Assembly: GCA_017615445.1 (NCBI GenBank) | Contig: JAGAAD010000031.1 | Coordinates: forward strand, 1-64,000 | Direction of reading: 5' to 3' | Length of the DNA stretch: 64,000 bases | From: Bacteroidales bacterium | GTDB lineage: Bacteria; Bacteroidota; Bacteroidia; Bacteroidales; UBA932 | In this document: in pieces, positions 26,703 through 35,899 of the stretch | How positions within the stretch are numbered: position 1 is the stretch's first letter | Layout: every line of letters begins with the position of its first letter | The notes under the pieces: generated by a model | Told to the model about the DNA's origin: nothing | The model's database searches: none | The model's input: only the letters and a program-made list of their open reading frames with translations | Made by a program: the position numbers and the translations under genes

Positions 26703-28117
26703 TTCACGAAAAACCTGTCGGGAAAATTGACCAGATACACTTTCTCCACGGCCCTGGTCAGCGCCGTGTAGAGCCACTTAAGATCGTCCGGAGTCTGCTC
26801 TTCCAGCCAGAACGGACAGTCTATGAACACGCACTTCCACTGGCCGCCCTGGGATTTGTGGCAGGTGACGGCCTGGGCGTATTTGAGCTGAAGTGCATTG
26901 AAGTAGGGATCTTCGCGCACCGCCTCCCAGCGTTTCCGCTTGGATGCAATGTCCTGATAGTCCTCGTTAACTCCCTGATAAAGAGCGTTTTGCTGCTCAT
27001 ATGTCAGCGATGCGGACTCGGATTCGAGGGTGTCCAGGCAGACCTTCGCCGTGATCTGCTCGTCCGCGTAGTCCGGGAATCTCAAAGTCGCTTCGGCGAA
27101 ATGAAGGCTGTAGCGGTCTTCGAAGCCCCTGATTCGCACCAGTTCGGCTATGTCGCCGTTTGCTATATATCCCATCGGAGAGTCTTCATTCAGGAACTGG
27201 TAACAGTTCTTCACTATCATCAGCTTGTCTCCGCGGATAAGGCGTTCTTCCTTGAACTGGACTGTAGTGCGTATGCCCAGATTGTACCTGATTGCCCTTT
27301 TGTTAGAGCGGCAGAGGATGATGGTCTCGTCCTCGCCGTAGTGGTCATAGGCCCAGCCTATCTTTTCTATCAGCTCTTCCCCGCCTATGCGCTCGATGTC
27401 TTTGTAGCCGCTCAGTCTAAGCTTGACCACGCCGGCATTCAGGTTTTGACGCAGCGAGGTGGCGTTCATAAGGATGCCGGAAGTCTGCGCCTGCCGGACC
27501 ACGGTGGTGATGGTAGTGAACCGCACACCGCCGAAACCGGCCATATAGTCCGGGGAAAGCGCCGGACTCTCGTCCATGCCCACCGGGGGCAGCTGCGCCG
27601 CGTCGCCGATCAGGATCAGACGGCAGTCCGTGCCGCTCCTGACGAAGCCTATCAGGTCTTCCAGCAGATTGCCGGTGCCGAAATTGGTCTGCCCGGGAGC
27701 GTCGCCGGTCTCGATCCCTATCAGCGAGGCTTCGTCCACCACGAACAACGTGCCCTTCGCCTTGTTCGGCGAGAGGGAGAACTGACCGTAGCCGTCCGAG
27801 CCCACGCTTTTCTGCCTGTAGATAGCTTTATGGATAGTCTGCGCCGGAGCGCCGGCAAACGAAGATAGCACCTTGGCCGCACGGCCGGTAGGAGCCAACA
27901 GCACTGAACTCACGCCCAGACCGCGCAGAGCGCCGATCACGGCTGCTATCGCGGAGGTCTTGCCCGTGCCGGCATAGCCGTTCACCACCAGGATGTCTCC
28001 GTCGTCGGATGTGAGAAACTCCCCCACCTCGCGGAAAAGGTTTTCCTGGCATGGGGTGGGTTCATAACCAAAATTCCTGAGGAATTCGCCCGAAAGAAAA
28101 GCAGCCCTGTCCGCCAT
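26699..28117 (-). CDS. RecD-like SF1 DNA helicase
   Basis: 472 residues. Walker A is GYAGTGKTS (about 47-55), motif Ia LLAPTGRAAKVL, motif II FVVDEASL, motif III LIGDAAQLPPVG, and the C-terminal UvrD_C_2-type motif with AVTCHKSQGGQW and LYTALTRAVEKVYLV. This is the compact RecD/Dda-like form common in Bacteroidetes, without the N-terminal domains of full RecD2. It is predicted to be a 5'-3' helicase in repair or replication restart. It lies between trkH and the DPP IV gene on the same strand. Confidence 0.85.
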   Translation of the reverse strand: MADRAAFLSGEFLRNFGYEPTPCQENLFREVGEFLTSDDGDILVVNGYAGTGKTSAIAAVIGALRGLGVSSVLLAPTGRAAKVLSSFAGAPAQTIHKAIYRQKSVGSDGYGQFSLSPNKAKGTLFVVDEASLIGIETGDAPGQTNFGTGNLLEDLIGFVRSGTDCRLILIGDAAQLPPVGMDESPALSPDYMAGFGGVRFTTITTVVRQAQTSGILMNATSLRQNLNAGVVKLRLSGYKDIERIGGEELIEKIGWAYDHYGEDETIILCRSNKRAIRYNLGIRTTVQFKEERLIRGDKLMIVKNCYQFLNEDSPMGYIANGDIAELVRIRGFEDRYSLHFAEATLRFPDYADEQITAKVCLDTLESESASLTYEQQNALYQGVNEDYQDIASKRKRWEAVREDPYFNALQLKYAQAVTCHKSQGGQWKCVFIDCPFWLEEQTPDDLKWLYTALTRAVEKVYLVNFPDRFFVK

Positions 28118-28121
28118 CGCG

Positions 28122-29573
28122 CTACCTCCTGTGGCGGTCGAAGATCATCGCCACTACCGCGACTATCGGATAGATTTCCACACGGCCGAGGAACATGTCG
28201 AACGCAAACAGGAATTTTGCGCTGTTCGAAAGGGCGCCGTAGTTGCCCATAGAGCCTATCTCGCCTATCGCCGGTCCCACGTTGCTGAGCGAGACCACCG
28301 AACCTGAGAATGCGCTCTCGGCTCCAAGTCCGAGGCACAGCGCGATGACGGTGGAGACCACGAGCATCACGCCGTAGAATGCGATATAGAGCAGGTACTG
28401 AGCCACCTCTTCTTCGTGCAGGACGCGCGAGCCCACCTTCACCTCGTTCACGAGGTTCGGGTGGAGGGTCTTGCCTATCTGGCGGCCGATAGTCTTGAAA
28501 AGGATGAACACGCGGTCCGCCTTGATACCGCCGGAGGTGGAACCTGCGCAGCCGCACATAACGGCCATCGCAAGCAGCAGGACATTAGTCCACATCGGGA
28601 ACACGGAGTTGTCCGCTATCGCGAATCCGGTCGTGGTGACGGTGCTGATGGTCTGGAATGCTCCGCACCACATCGCCCTTCCCAGCGACGGAATCGTGCC
28701 GCTGAACTTGAGCGAGATGCCGGTGATTATCGAAACCGCGAACACGGCGACCAGGTAGAACTTCAGCACCGGGTTATTCAGCGGCTTCAGCGAACGGTTC
28801 ACCACAGACAGGAAAAGCAGGCCGAAATGCAGCGAAGACAGCAGCATGAAGACCATCGTCAGGCCCTCGATCAGAGTCGAATGGAAGCCCAGAATCGAGG
28901 CGTTGCGGGTGCTGAAACCGCCCGTGGCACTGACGCTGAAAGCCTGGCACACGGCATCCAGAGGCTGCATCCCGGCGAGCAGATAGCTCACGAGAGAGAG
29001 CACGAAGATGCCGAGGTAGATGTAGGTGAAAATGAAGACCGTCTTTCCCGAGCGGGCGGAATAGCTCGATTTCGAGAGCGAAGACAGTTCCATATTCGTA
29101 AGACGCGATCTGATAGGGCTCGCGGTGGGTATCAGAAGAAGAAGGAATACGGTGACTCCCAAGCCTCCGATGAAATGTGTCGCACCGCGCCAGAAAAGCA
29201 GGCTGGGCGGCAGGGATTCCACATCGGCAATGACGGTCGCGCCCGTGGCGGTGAAGCCCGAAACGCTTTCAAACCACGCGTTCGCGAGGGTGAAAGGATC
29301 ACCCCACAGGGCATAGGGCAGCATTCCGAAGATAAAGGACAGCAGCCAGGATATGACTATTATCATGTAGCCGTCCTTGATGGTGATGGGCTGGACTCCC
29401 CTCACGAAGATGAAAGGGAAAACGCCCGAGATGAAGGTGATCAGGAAACTGATGAAAAGGCCCGTCTGCGCTCCGTCGTCCGTCCCCCAGGACACGAACA
29501 GAGCGAGAAGCATGAACAATGCGCTGACCAGCAACGCATAGCCCACATTCCTACTGATTGCCTTTAGGTTCAT
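28122..29573 (-). CDS. trkH: Trk-type potassium uptake channel TrkH
   Basis: 483 residues with about ten hydrophobic segments and four K-selectivity-like loops, visible as SGFTATGAT, SATGGFSTR, STVTTTGFA and SLSNVGPA. It is the membrane subunit of Trk/Ktr potassium importers; the cytoplasmic NAD/ATP-binding TrkA partner is not in the window. It overlaps the upstream membrane sensor-like gene by 23 bp. Potassium uptake in this group is often under c-di-AMP control; PgpH is encoded at 11.9-13.9 kb. Confidence 0.92.
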   Translation of the reverse strand: MNLKAISRNVGYALLVSALFMLLALFVSWGTDDGAQTGLFISFLITFISGVFPFIFVRGVQPITIKDGYMIIVISWLLSFIFGMLPYALWGDPFTLANAWFESVSGFTATGATVIADVESLPPSLLFWRGATHFIGGLGVTVFLLLLIPTASPIRSRLTNMELSSLSKSSYSARSGKTVFIFTYIYLGIFVLSLVSYLLAGMQPLDAVCQAFSVSATGGFSTRNASILGFHSTLIEGLTMVFMLLSSLHFGLLFLSVVNRSLKPLNNPVLKFYLVAVFAVSIITGISLKFSGTIPSLGRAMWCGAFQTISTVTTTGFAIADNSVFPMWTNVLLLAMAVMCGCAGSTSGGIKADRVFILFKTIGRQIGKTLHPNLVNEVKVGSRVLHEEEVAQYLLYIAFYGVMLVVSTVIALCLGLGAESAFSGSVVSLSNVGPAIGEIGSMGNYGALSNSAKFLFAFDMFLGRVEIYPIVAVVAMIFDRHRR

Positions 29574-30384
29574 TCTTCAGATCCACTATCCTTTTGCGGA
29601 GAGTCTGGTTTTCAGATGTCAGCTCCGCTATACCGTCGTTGATTTCCTTGAGCTGGTCGTCTCCGTCGAAGCTGACGTTGTATCTCTTGTTGTACGAGCG
29701 GTAGGCATTCAGGCCGGCCACCATCTGATATGTCGGTTTGACATAGTACGAGAGCATGAACAGAAGGAGCATCACCACCAGAAGCAGTCCCACTCCCACC
29801 GCGACTATACCCGGAATAATGCTGCGGTACAGGCTGCTGTCCATATTCTCAGAATTCGAGCGGAGGTCGTCGTAGATTGCGAGACTGAGGTTGTCTATAT
29901 CTCCGCGGAGCCTGCCGAAGCGCGGCTGAAGGCGGTTGAAGTACCAGTCTCTGGTGTTGATGAAATCCGCCTTGATGACATAGCCGAGTTCCAGGGAAGT
30001 CAGCATGTAGGCGGAATAAGCATACTTCACGGAATCCGCGAGTTCGGAAGTGCCGGTAAAGGCAGCGCTCAGGCTGTCGCATTTCTGCATGAAGGCCATG
30101 GCGTCGAAATCCGGGAGTTCGGTCACTGAACCGTCTCCGATAGCGGCCAGAATCGCGAGGTTATACTCCTCTGCGGCCTCGCCTAGACGCCTGGCGTCGT
30201 TGATGCTGTTTATGTCTTTGGCGATGAGGTCAGACACATACGAACTCATCTTGCTGTACTCCAGCACGGAGATAACGCTGGAGAGAAGCAGAACGGCCGC
30301 AATCGCGCCGAGGCTGAGAATAAGCTTGCCGCGCATTCCCATCCGCGTTCCTTTATTGATTTTTCTTACTTTCCCCTTCGCCAT
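29551..30384 (-). CDS. Membrane sensor-like protein without output domain
   Basis: 277 residues, not a recognised family. It has a short basic cytoplasmic N-terminus, membrane helix 1 (about 20-42), a ~130-residue helical extracytoplasmic region resembling four-helix-bundle ligand domains of chemoreceptors and histidine kinases, helix 2 (about 188-212), then a HAMP-like stretch and a terminal coiled coil (about 250-272). No kinase, methyl-accepting or cyclase domain follows. Its 3' end overlaps trkH by 23 bp, so it may regulate or assemble with TrkH. A truncated receptor is the alternative. It has its own promoter at 30420-30427. Confidence 0.6.
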   Translation of the reverse strand: MAKGKVRKINKGTRMGMRGKLILSLGAIAAVLLLSSVISVLEYSKMSSYVSDLIAKDINSINDARRLGEAAEEYNLAILAAIGDGSVTELPDFDAMAFMQKCDSLSAAFTGTSELADSVKYAYSAYMLTSLELGYVIKADFINTRDWYFNRLQPRFGRLRGDIDNLSLAIYDDLRSNSENMDSSLYRSIIPGIVAVGVGLLLVVMLLLFMLSYYVKPTYQMVAGLNAYRSYNKRYNVSFDGDDQLKEINDGIAELTSENQTLRKRIVDLKNEPKGNQ

Positions 30385-30419
30385 TTTTAAATAATTTCAA
30401 AAAATTTTTAAACAACCTC

Positions 30420-30449
30420 CAAATATACGCATTTTATTTTATAAATTTG
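30420..30449. promoter_or_regulatory. Divergent promoters: sensor/trkH operon and xyl operon
   Basis: Minus strand TATATTTG (30420-30427) faces the sensor-like gene; plus strand TAAATTTG (30442-30449) faces the xylose operon, with the ATG 23 nt downstream at 30473. The plus promoter lacks a clear TTTG at -33, which fits an activator-dependent promoter. No convincing ROK operator palindrome was found by eye. Confidence 0.55.
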
Positions 30450-30472
30450 TCGCAATAGAACATTATAAACCG

Positions 30473-31672
30473 ATGACAGCAAGACTAGTTACGGAAGACA
30501 GCAAGAATGCACAGCTCAAGAAAGATATCTTGCGCCTCTGCATCGAAAACGGAACCTACAGCATTTCCGATTTCAGCCGCGATCTGGACACCAGCGTGCC
30601 CACCATCACGAAAATAATATCGGAGATGATTGCCGACGGCCTCATCCAGGACGAAGGCAAGGTAGGGACCAAGGGCGGACGCCGCCCCAGTACTTACGGC
30701 CTGAACCCTGAAGCGGGATATTTCGTGGGAGTGGATGTTGCCCGCCAGCACTTCCACATCGCCATCTGCGATTTCAAGGGAAACCTCATCCGCTTCATCC
30801 AGGACATCCCCTTCGTCCTGGAAGCAAATGCCGAATCATTCAAGAATATCTGCCTCAGGATCAAGGAAGAAGTCGGAGGAGCGAATGTCCATTGGAGCGA
30901 CGTGCTCGGAGTGGGAGTGTCTCTCTCCGGCCGTGTGAACCCTGAAAAAGGCTATTCCCTCACCTATTTCGTCAGCGACGACATCCCCATGAAAGATCTC
31001 TTCGAGCAGCAGCTCGGAGTGCCCGTCACGATCGAGAACGACTCCCGCGCCATGACCTACGGCGAGTACATGAACCTGGGCCCCGGCCGCGAGAAAGACG
31101 TCATCTTCGTGAACCTCAGCTGGGGACTCGGAATGGGAATGATCCTGGAAGGCAAGCTCTTCTACGGCAAATCCGGTTTCTCAGGAGAAATCGGACACTT
31201 CCCCGTCCTTACCAACAACCTGATCTGCCGCTGCGGCAAGGTGGGTTGTCTGGAGACCGGAGCCTCCGGCAGCGCGCTTCACAGGATGATAATAGAGCGT
31301 CTTAAAGAAGGCCGCAAATCTTCTCTGGCCCCTATCTACGAAGCCCACGGAGACCTGCACCTGAAGGACATCCTGAAGGCAGTGGAAGAGGAGGACGTTC
31401 TCGCCATCGAAGGAATCGAAGAAGTGGGAGCCACCCTCGGACGCGGCCTCGCGGGCGTGATCAATATCTTCAACCCCGGACTCGTGATAATTGGCGGCCG
31501 CCTGATAGTCGGAAAAGACTACCTGATGCTGCCCGTGAAGACTGCAGTGAACCGTTTCTCGCTCACCAAAGTCAGTTCGGACACGAAATTCAAGTTCTCC
31601 AAGCTCGGGGCGAAAGCCGCCGGAGTCGGCAACTGCCTCCTGAGCCGCGACAAACTCCTCGGCCTCATTTAA
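30473..31672 (+). CDS. xylR: ROK-family transcriptional regulator (XylR/NagC type)
   Basis: 399 residues. A winged-helix N-terminus (about 15-75) is followed by a ROK sugar-kinase-like domain. The ROK zinc site is present: the His in GEIGH and the cysteines of CRCGKVGCLE. The kinase-like part still has VDVAR..FHIAICDF and the ENDSRA active-site region. It is first in an operon with the alpha-xylosidase and xylose genes, 3 nt before the next ATG, so it very probably senses xylose or a xylose-containing sugar and controls its own operon. Confidence 0.88.
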   Translation: MTARLVTEDSKNAQLKKDILRLCIENGTYSISDFSRDLDTSVPTITKIISEMIADGLIQDEGKVGTKGGRRPSTYGLNPEAGYFVGVDVARQHFHIAICDFKGNLIRFIQDIPFVLEANAESFKNICLRIKEEVGGANVHWSDVLGVGVSLSGRVNPEKGYSLTYFVSDDIPMKDLFEQQLGVPVTIENDSRAMTYGEYMNLGPGREKDVIFVNLSWGLGMGMILEGKLFYGKSGFSGEIGHFPVLTNNLICRCGKVGCLETGASGSALHRMIIERLKEGRKSSLAPIYEAHGDLHLKDILKAVEEEDVLAIEGIEEVGATLGRGLAGVINIFNPGLVIIGGRLIVGKDYLMLPVKTAVNRFSLTKVSSDTKFKFSKLGAKAAGVGNCLLSRDKLLGLI

Positions 31673-31675
31673 ATA

Positions 31676-34483
31676 ATGAAACGTCTTATCAGAACGGCCG
31701 CGCCGCTTCTCGCCGTCCTGCTGCTGTTCTCCTGCACGGAGAGCAGTGTGACGGTGCGCACCGGCGACGGCTTGAAAGTCCGGCTGCAGGCCGAGACTCC
31801 AAGCATCATCAGGGTCAGCGCAGTGCCCCGCTGGAGCCGCTTCTCCAGCGCGAAAAGCCTCTGCGTCATCCCCCGGAAATCCTTCAAGGGAGCCGTTATC
31901 ACGCGCGATGGCAATCTGGTTTCCCTCAGCACGGGCGAAATCACTGCCACAGTGGACCGCAGGACAGGCTTCGTCAGCTTCTCGGACAGCACCGGGAATG
32001 TCATCCTGAGCGAAAACGGCCGCAGCTTCAGGCCCATCGAAGTGGACGGGACCAAAGGCTACACAGTCCGCCAGACCTTCGTTCCCCAGGAAGAAGGTTT
32101 CTACGGTCTGGGACAGTACCAGGCCGACGAATGGGACTGGAAAGGCCGCAATGAAGAACTCTACCAGTACAACACCAAAATAAGCGTCCCCTTCGTCCTG
32201 TCTTCCAGGAAGTATGGCATCCTCTGGGACAGCTATAGTTTCTGCCGCTGGGGCGACCCGAGGCCTTACGCCCAGCTTGGCGAGGTGTTCACCCTGCGCG
32301 ACAAAGACGGCCTGGCGGGAGCGCTCACCGGAACCTACATCCCCGCCCGCGGCGAGATCCTCACGCGCAGGGAGACCTCCCTCGCCCAGGAATATCTCCG
32401 CACCCCGCAGTGTGACCGCGTCATGAACGCCCCCGAGGGCTTCGAATTCGACGGTTCTCGTGTGATCTACGAAGGCACGCTGGAGCCCTCCGAGAGCGGC
32501 ATTTTCCGCTTCTATCTCTACTATGCGGGATATGTGAAAGTCTACACCGGAGACAGGCAGGTAATGCCGGAAATCTGGCGCACCGCCTGGAACCCGAACG
32601 GCCGCAAGTTCGAGCTCAGGATGGAGGCCGGCAAGCAGGTGCCCATCCGCATCGAATGGATCCCGGACGGCAGAGTGAGCTATTGCGCGCTGCGCGTGCT
32701 CTCCCCCGTGGACCCGGCTGCCCAGTCGGCCATGCAGTGGTGGGGCGAGATGCAGGACCAGATAGACTACTACTTCATCGCCGGCGACAGCATGGACGGA
32801 GTCATCAGCGGCTACCGCACCCTCACCGGCAAAGCGCCCATAGTCCCCAAGTGGGCAATGGGCTACTGGCAGAGCCGCGAGCGCTACACCACCCAGGACC
32901 AGATAGTGGGCACCCTAGCCGAATTCCGCAAGCGCCACATCCCCATCGACAACATAGTCCAGGACTGGCAGTACTGGGAGGATGACAAATGGGGCAGCCA
33001 CGAATTCGACCGCAAGCGCTTCCCCGACCCGAAGAAGATGGTAAAGGACATCCACTCCATGAACGGACGCTATATGATTTCCGTTTGGCCGAAGTTCTAT
33101 GTGGGCACGGAACATTTCGCCGAACTGGACGCGAAGGGCTGGATCTACCAGACTCCCGTGCGCGACAGCGTCGTGGACTGGCTGGGCTACCAGCAATCGT
33201 TCTACGACGCCTACTCCCCCGGCGCCCGCAAGCTCTTCTGGAAGCAGATGAAAGACCATCTCTACGGTCTGAAAGTGGACAGCTGGTGGATGGACGCGAG
33301 CGAGCCCAACATCCACGACTGCACGGATATGGACTACCGCAAGGCCATGTGCGGCCCCACCGCCCTCGGCCCGTCGGCCAAATATTTCAACGCCTACGCG
33401 CTGATGAACGCGCAGGCGATCTATGAAGGTCAGCGCGCTACCCGCGACAACCGCCGCGTCTTCCTTCTCACCCGCAACGGCTTCGCCGGCCTCCAGCGCT
33501 ACAGCACAGCCAGCTGGAGCGGCGACATCGGCACCCGCTGGGAGGACATGAAGGCGCAGATAAGCGCCGGCCTGAACTACAGCATCTCCGGCATCCCGTT
33601 CTGGGGCCAGGACATAGGCGGTTTCAGTGTGGAGAAGCGCTTCATGCAGGCCCAGACCCTCTTCAACGGCACCGGCCAGGTCACCGAAGACCTGGTGGAA
33701 TGGCGCGAGATGCAGGCCCGCTGGCACGAATGGGGCGTGTTCTGCCCGCTCTACCGCGCCCACGGACAGTGGCCCGAACGCGAGCCCTGGTTCGTGGATG
33801 CCGAAGGCAGCCCCACCTACGAAGCGATTCTGGCCGCGGACCGTCTGCGCTACCAGTTGATGCCCTACATCTACACAATGGCCGCGCGCGTGCATTTCGA
33901 CGACTACACAATCATGCGCCCGCTGGTGATGGACTTCACCGACGATTCGCGCGCCCGCACCATCAGCGACGAGTTCATGTTCGGCGACGCGATCCTGGTC
34001 TGCCCGGTCTACACCTATCAGGCGCGCAGCCGCCAGGTCTACCTCCCCACCGGAGCTGACTGGTACGACGCCAACGACAACTTCCGCTGCTACCGCGGCG
34101 GCAAGATAATAATGGCCCCGGCCCCCTACGAGTACTGCCCGCGCTACTGGCGTTCCGGACAGATCGTGCCCATGGGCGAGGCCGTGGAAAGCACGGCCGA
34201 GCCTCAGGACGACCTCACGATAATGGTCTTCACCGGCAAGGACGCATCCTACAGCCTCTACGAAGACGAAGGCACCAACTACAACTACGAAAAGGGCAAA
34301 TTCAGCCGGATAGGCTTCGAATGGAACGAAGCCGGCCGCAGCTTCACCGTCTGCGCCCGCGAAGGCAAGTTCAAGGGCATGCCGAAAACTCGCGTCTTCA
34401 CGGTGAAAGTAGTCTCCCCTCTCGGAATCCGCGAGGCAGCCATTGCCTACGACGGCACTGAAACCACATTGAATTTCCAGTAA
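31676..34483 (+). CDS. GH31 alpha-xylosidase lipoprotein with PA14 insert
   Basis: 935 residues. A type II signal (LLLFSC) makes it a lipoprotein. A GH31 N-terminal beta domain is interrupted by a PA14-like insert (about 230-350; FEFDGSRVIYEGTL, GIFRFYLYYAGYVKVY), followed by the (beta/alpha)8 barrel. The nucleophile Asp is in WWMDASEPN and the acid/base Asp in WSGDIGTRW. The PA14 plus GH31 architecture is that of the xyloglucan alpha-xylosidases described in Cellvibrio and Bacteroides, which remove alpha-1,6-xylose from xyloglucan oligosaccharides. The xylose it frees would feed XylE, XylA and XylB encoded directly downstream. Confidence 0.88.
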   Translation: MKRLIRTAAPLLAVLLLFSCTESSVTVRTGDGLKVRLQAETPSIIRVSAVPRWSRFSSAKSLCVIPRKSFKGAVITRDGNLVSLSTGEITATVDRRTGFVSFSDSTGNVILSENGRSFRPIEVDGTKGYTVRQTFVPQEEGFYGLGQYQADEWDWKGRNEELYQYNTKISVPFVLSSRKYGILWDSYSFCRWGDPRPYAQLGEVFTLRDKDGLAGALTGTYIPARGEILTRRETSLAQEYLRTPQCDRVMNAPEGFEFDGSRVIYEGTLEPSESGIFRFYLYYAGYVKVYTGDRQVMPEIWRTAWNPNGRKFELRMEAGKQVPIRIEWIPDGRVSYCALRVLSPVDPAAQSAMQWWGEMQDQIDYYFIAGDSMDGVISGYRTLTGKAPIVPKWAMGYWQSRERYTTQDQIVGTLAEFRKRHIPIDNIVQDWQYWEDDKWGSHEFDRKRFPDPKKMVKDIHSMNGRYMISVWPKFYVGTEHFAELDAKGWIYQTPVRDSVVDWLGYQQSFYDAYSPGARKLFWKQMKDHLYGLKVDSWWMDASEPNIHDCTDMDYRKAMCGPTALGPSAKYFNAYALMNAQAIYEGQRATRDNRRVFLLTRNGFAGLQRYSTASWSGDIGTRWEDMKAQISAGLNYSISGIPFWGQDIGGFSVEKRFMQAQTLFNGTGQVTEDLVEWREMQARWHEWGVFCPLYRAHGQWPEREPWFVDAEGSPTYEAILAADRLRYQLMPYIYTMAARVHFDDYTIMRPLVMDFTDDSRARTISDEFMFGDAILVCPVYTYQARSRQVYLPTGADWYDANDNFRCYRGGKIIMAPAPYEYCPRYWRSGQIVPMGEAVESTAEPQDDLTIMVFTGKDASYSLYEDEGTNYNYEKGKFSRIGFEWNEAGRSFTVCAREGKFKGMPKTRVFTVKVVSPLGIREAAIAYDGTETTLNFQ

Positions 34484-34484
34484 T

Positions 34485-35894
34485 ATGAAACGCATACTTA
34501 TGGCAGCGGCGCTGCTGCTTCTCTCATTCAGCGCATTTGCAAAACTGTCGGTCAAAGAGCCCTGCTCGGACGGAATGGTCCTTCAGCAGAAGGCGAATCC
34601 TGTCATTTGGGGCCACTCCAGCCCGGATGCGGCCGTCAAGGTCCGCACAAGCTGGGACGGCAAGACCTACAAAGCAACGGCAGATTCCAAGGGAGTCTGG
34701 AAGGTCTATGTCCACACCCCCGCCGCTTCTTACCAGAAATACGAAGTCAAGGTGGAGGGCGACGGCGGCAAACTGACCATCAAGGATGTGCTCATTGGCG
34801 AAGTGTGGATCGCGAGCGGACAGTCCAATATGGAGATGCCCGTACGCGGCTACTTCAACTGTCCAGTGGAAGGCTCGGCCGAGATAATCGCAAACGCCAG
34901 GCTGGACGACAAAGTGAGGATGTTCTCGGTCTCTCAGGACCAGTCGGACGAGCCTCTGGACGATGTGAGGAAGCACAGCGGCTGGCAGAAAGCCAATCCA
35001 AGGGGCATACTCTGGATGAGCGCCACGGCGTTTTTCTTCGCCCGCGAGCTCAACAGCGTGCTGGACGTCCCCGTCGGAATAGTCGCCTTCCCCTATGGCG
35101 GCACCCGTGTGGAAAGCTGGCTGCCTAAAGAGATACTGGAGGAATACGGCGAACCGCTTGAAAGAATAGAGAACAACCACTACCACAATCCGTTCAGGAT
35201 GTACAACTCCATGCAGCGCCCTATGCAGGGCTACACCGCGAAGGGTTTCATCTGGTATCAGGGCTGCTCGAACGTTGGCCACGACGATGTGTTTGTCCAG
35301 AGGATGAGCAGGCTCATTGAGCGCTGGCGCGAAGACTGGGGAGACAAGGATGCCTCCATGCCCTTCTACCAGTGCGAAATCGCGCCCTGGGTGGGCTACG
35401 GCGGAAGTGCGCCCGCACTTCGCAAGGCCCAGCACGACTGCGCCGCCAGCATCAAGAACGGCGGAATTGTGGTCACCAACGACCTGGTCTACCCCTATGA
35501 GACTGGTCAGATCCATCCCTGCCAGAAGAGGCAGGTCGGCGAGAGGCTCGCATATCTTGCGCTGAACCGCGACTATGGATTCGAGACTATCGCCTGCTAC
35601 TCCCCCGAGGTCGCGGAGGTTTCCGTCAAGGGCGGAGAGGTGCTCCTTAAGCTTTCCAACTGCTCTAACGGAGTGGACCGCGAGAGGGGCATCGAAGGCT
35701 TGGAGATCTGCGGCCCGGACGGCGTCTTCCATCCCGTCACCGAATTATGGTGCGAATGGGGCGGCATCCTTCACATAAGTTGCGCCGAAGTTCCGGAACC
35801 CAGCGAGGTTCGCTACGGCTGGGGTGATTTCGTTCCCGGCAACCTCCACAATGTGGAAGGCCTGCCCGTTTCTCCGTTTGATCTTAAACTGTAG
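34485..35894 (+). CDS. SGNH sialate-O-acetylesterase-like carbohydrate esterase
   Basis: 469 residues with a signal peptide (about 1-20). The SGNH blocks are present: IASGQSNMEMP (nucleophile Ser), GGTRVESW (Gly), WYQGCSNV (Asn) and TGQIHPCQK (catalytic His). This family includes sialate O-acetylesterases and the xyloglucan/xylan deacetylases grouped as CE20. In this operon, removal of acetyl groups from xyloglucan or xylan side chains is more likely than sialic acid work. It is one base from the GH31 stop. Confidence 0.82.
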   Translation: MKRILMAAALLLLSFSAFAKLSVKEPCSDGMVLQQKANPVIWGHSSPDAAVKVRTSWDGKTYKATADSKGVWKVYVHTPAASYQKYEVKVEGDGGKLTIKDVLIGEVWIASGQSNMEMPVRGYFNCPVEGSAEIIANARLDDKVRMFSVSQDQSDEPLDDVRKHSGWQKANPRGILWMSATAFFFARELNSVLDVPVGIVAFPYGGTRVESWLPKEILEEYGEPLERIENNHYHNPFRMYNSMQRPMQGYTAKGFIWYQGCSNVGHDDVFVQRMSRLIERWREDWGDKDASMPFYQCEIAPWVGYGGSAPALRKAQHDCAASIKNGGIVVTNDLVYPYETGQIHPCQKRQVGERLAYLALNRDYGFETIACYSPEVAEVSVKGGEVLLKLSNCSNGVDRERGIEGLEICGPDGVFHPVTELWCEWGGILHISCAEVPEPSEVRYGWGDFVPGNLHNVEGLPVSPFDLKL

Positions 35895-35899
35895 TCCAT

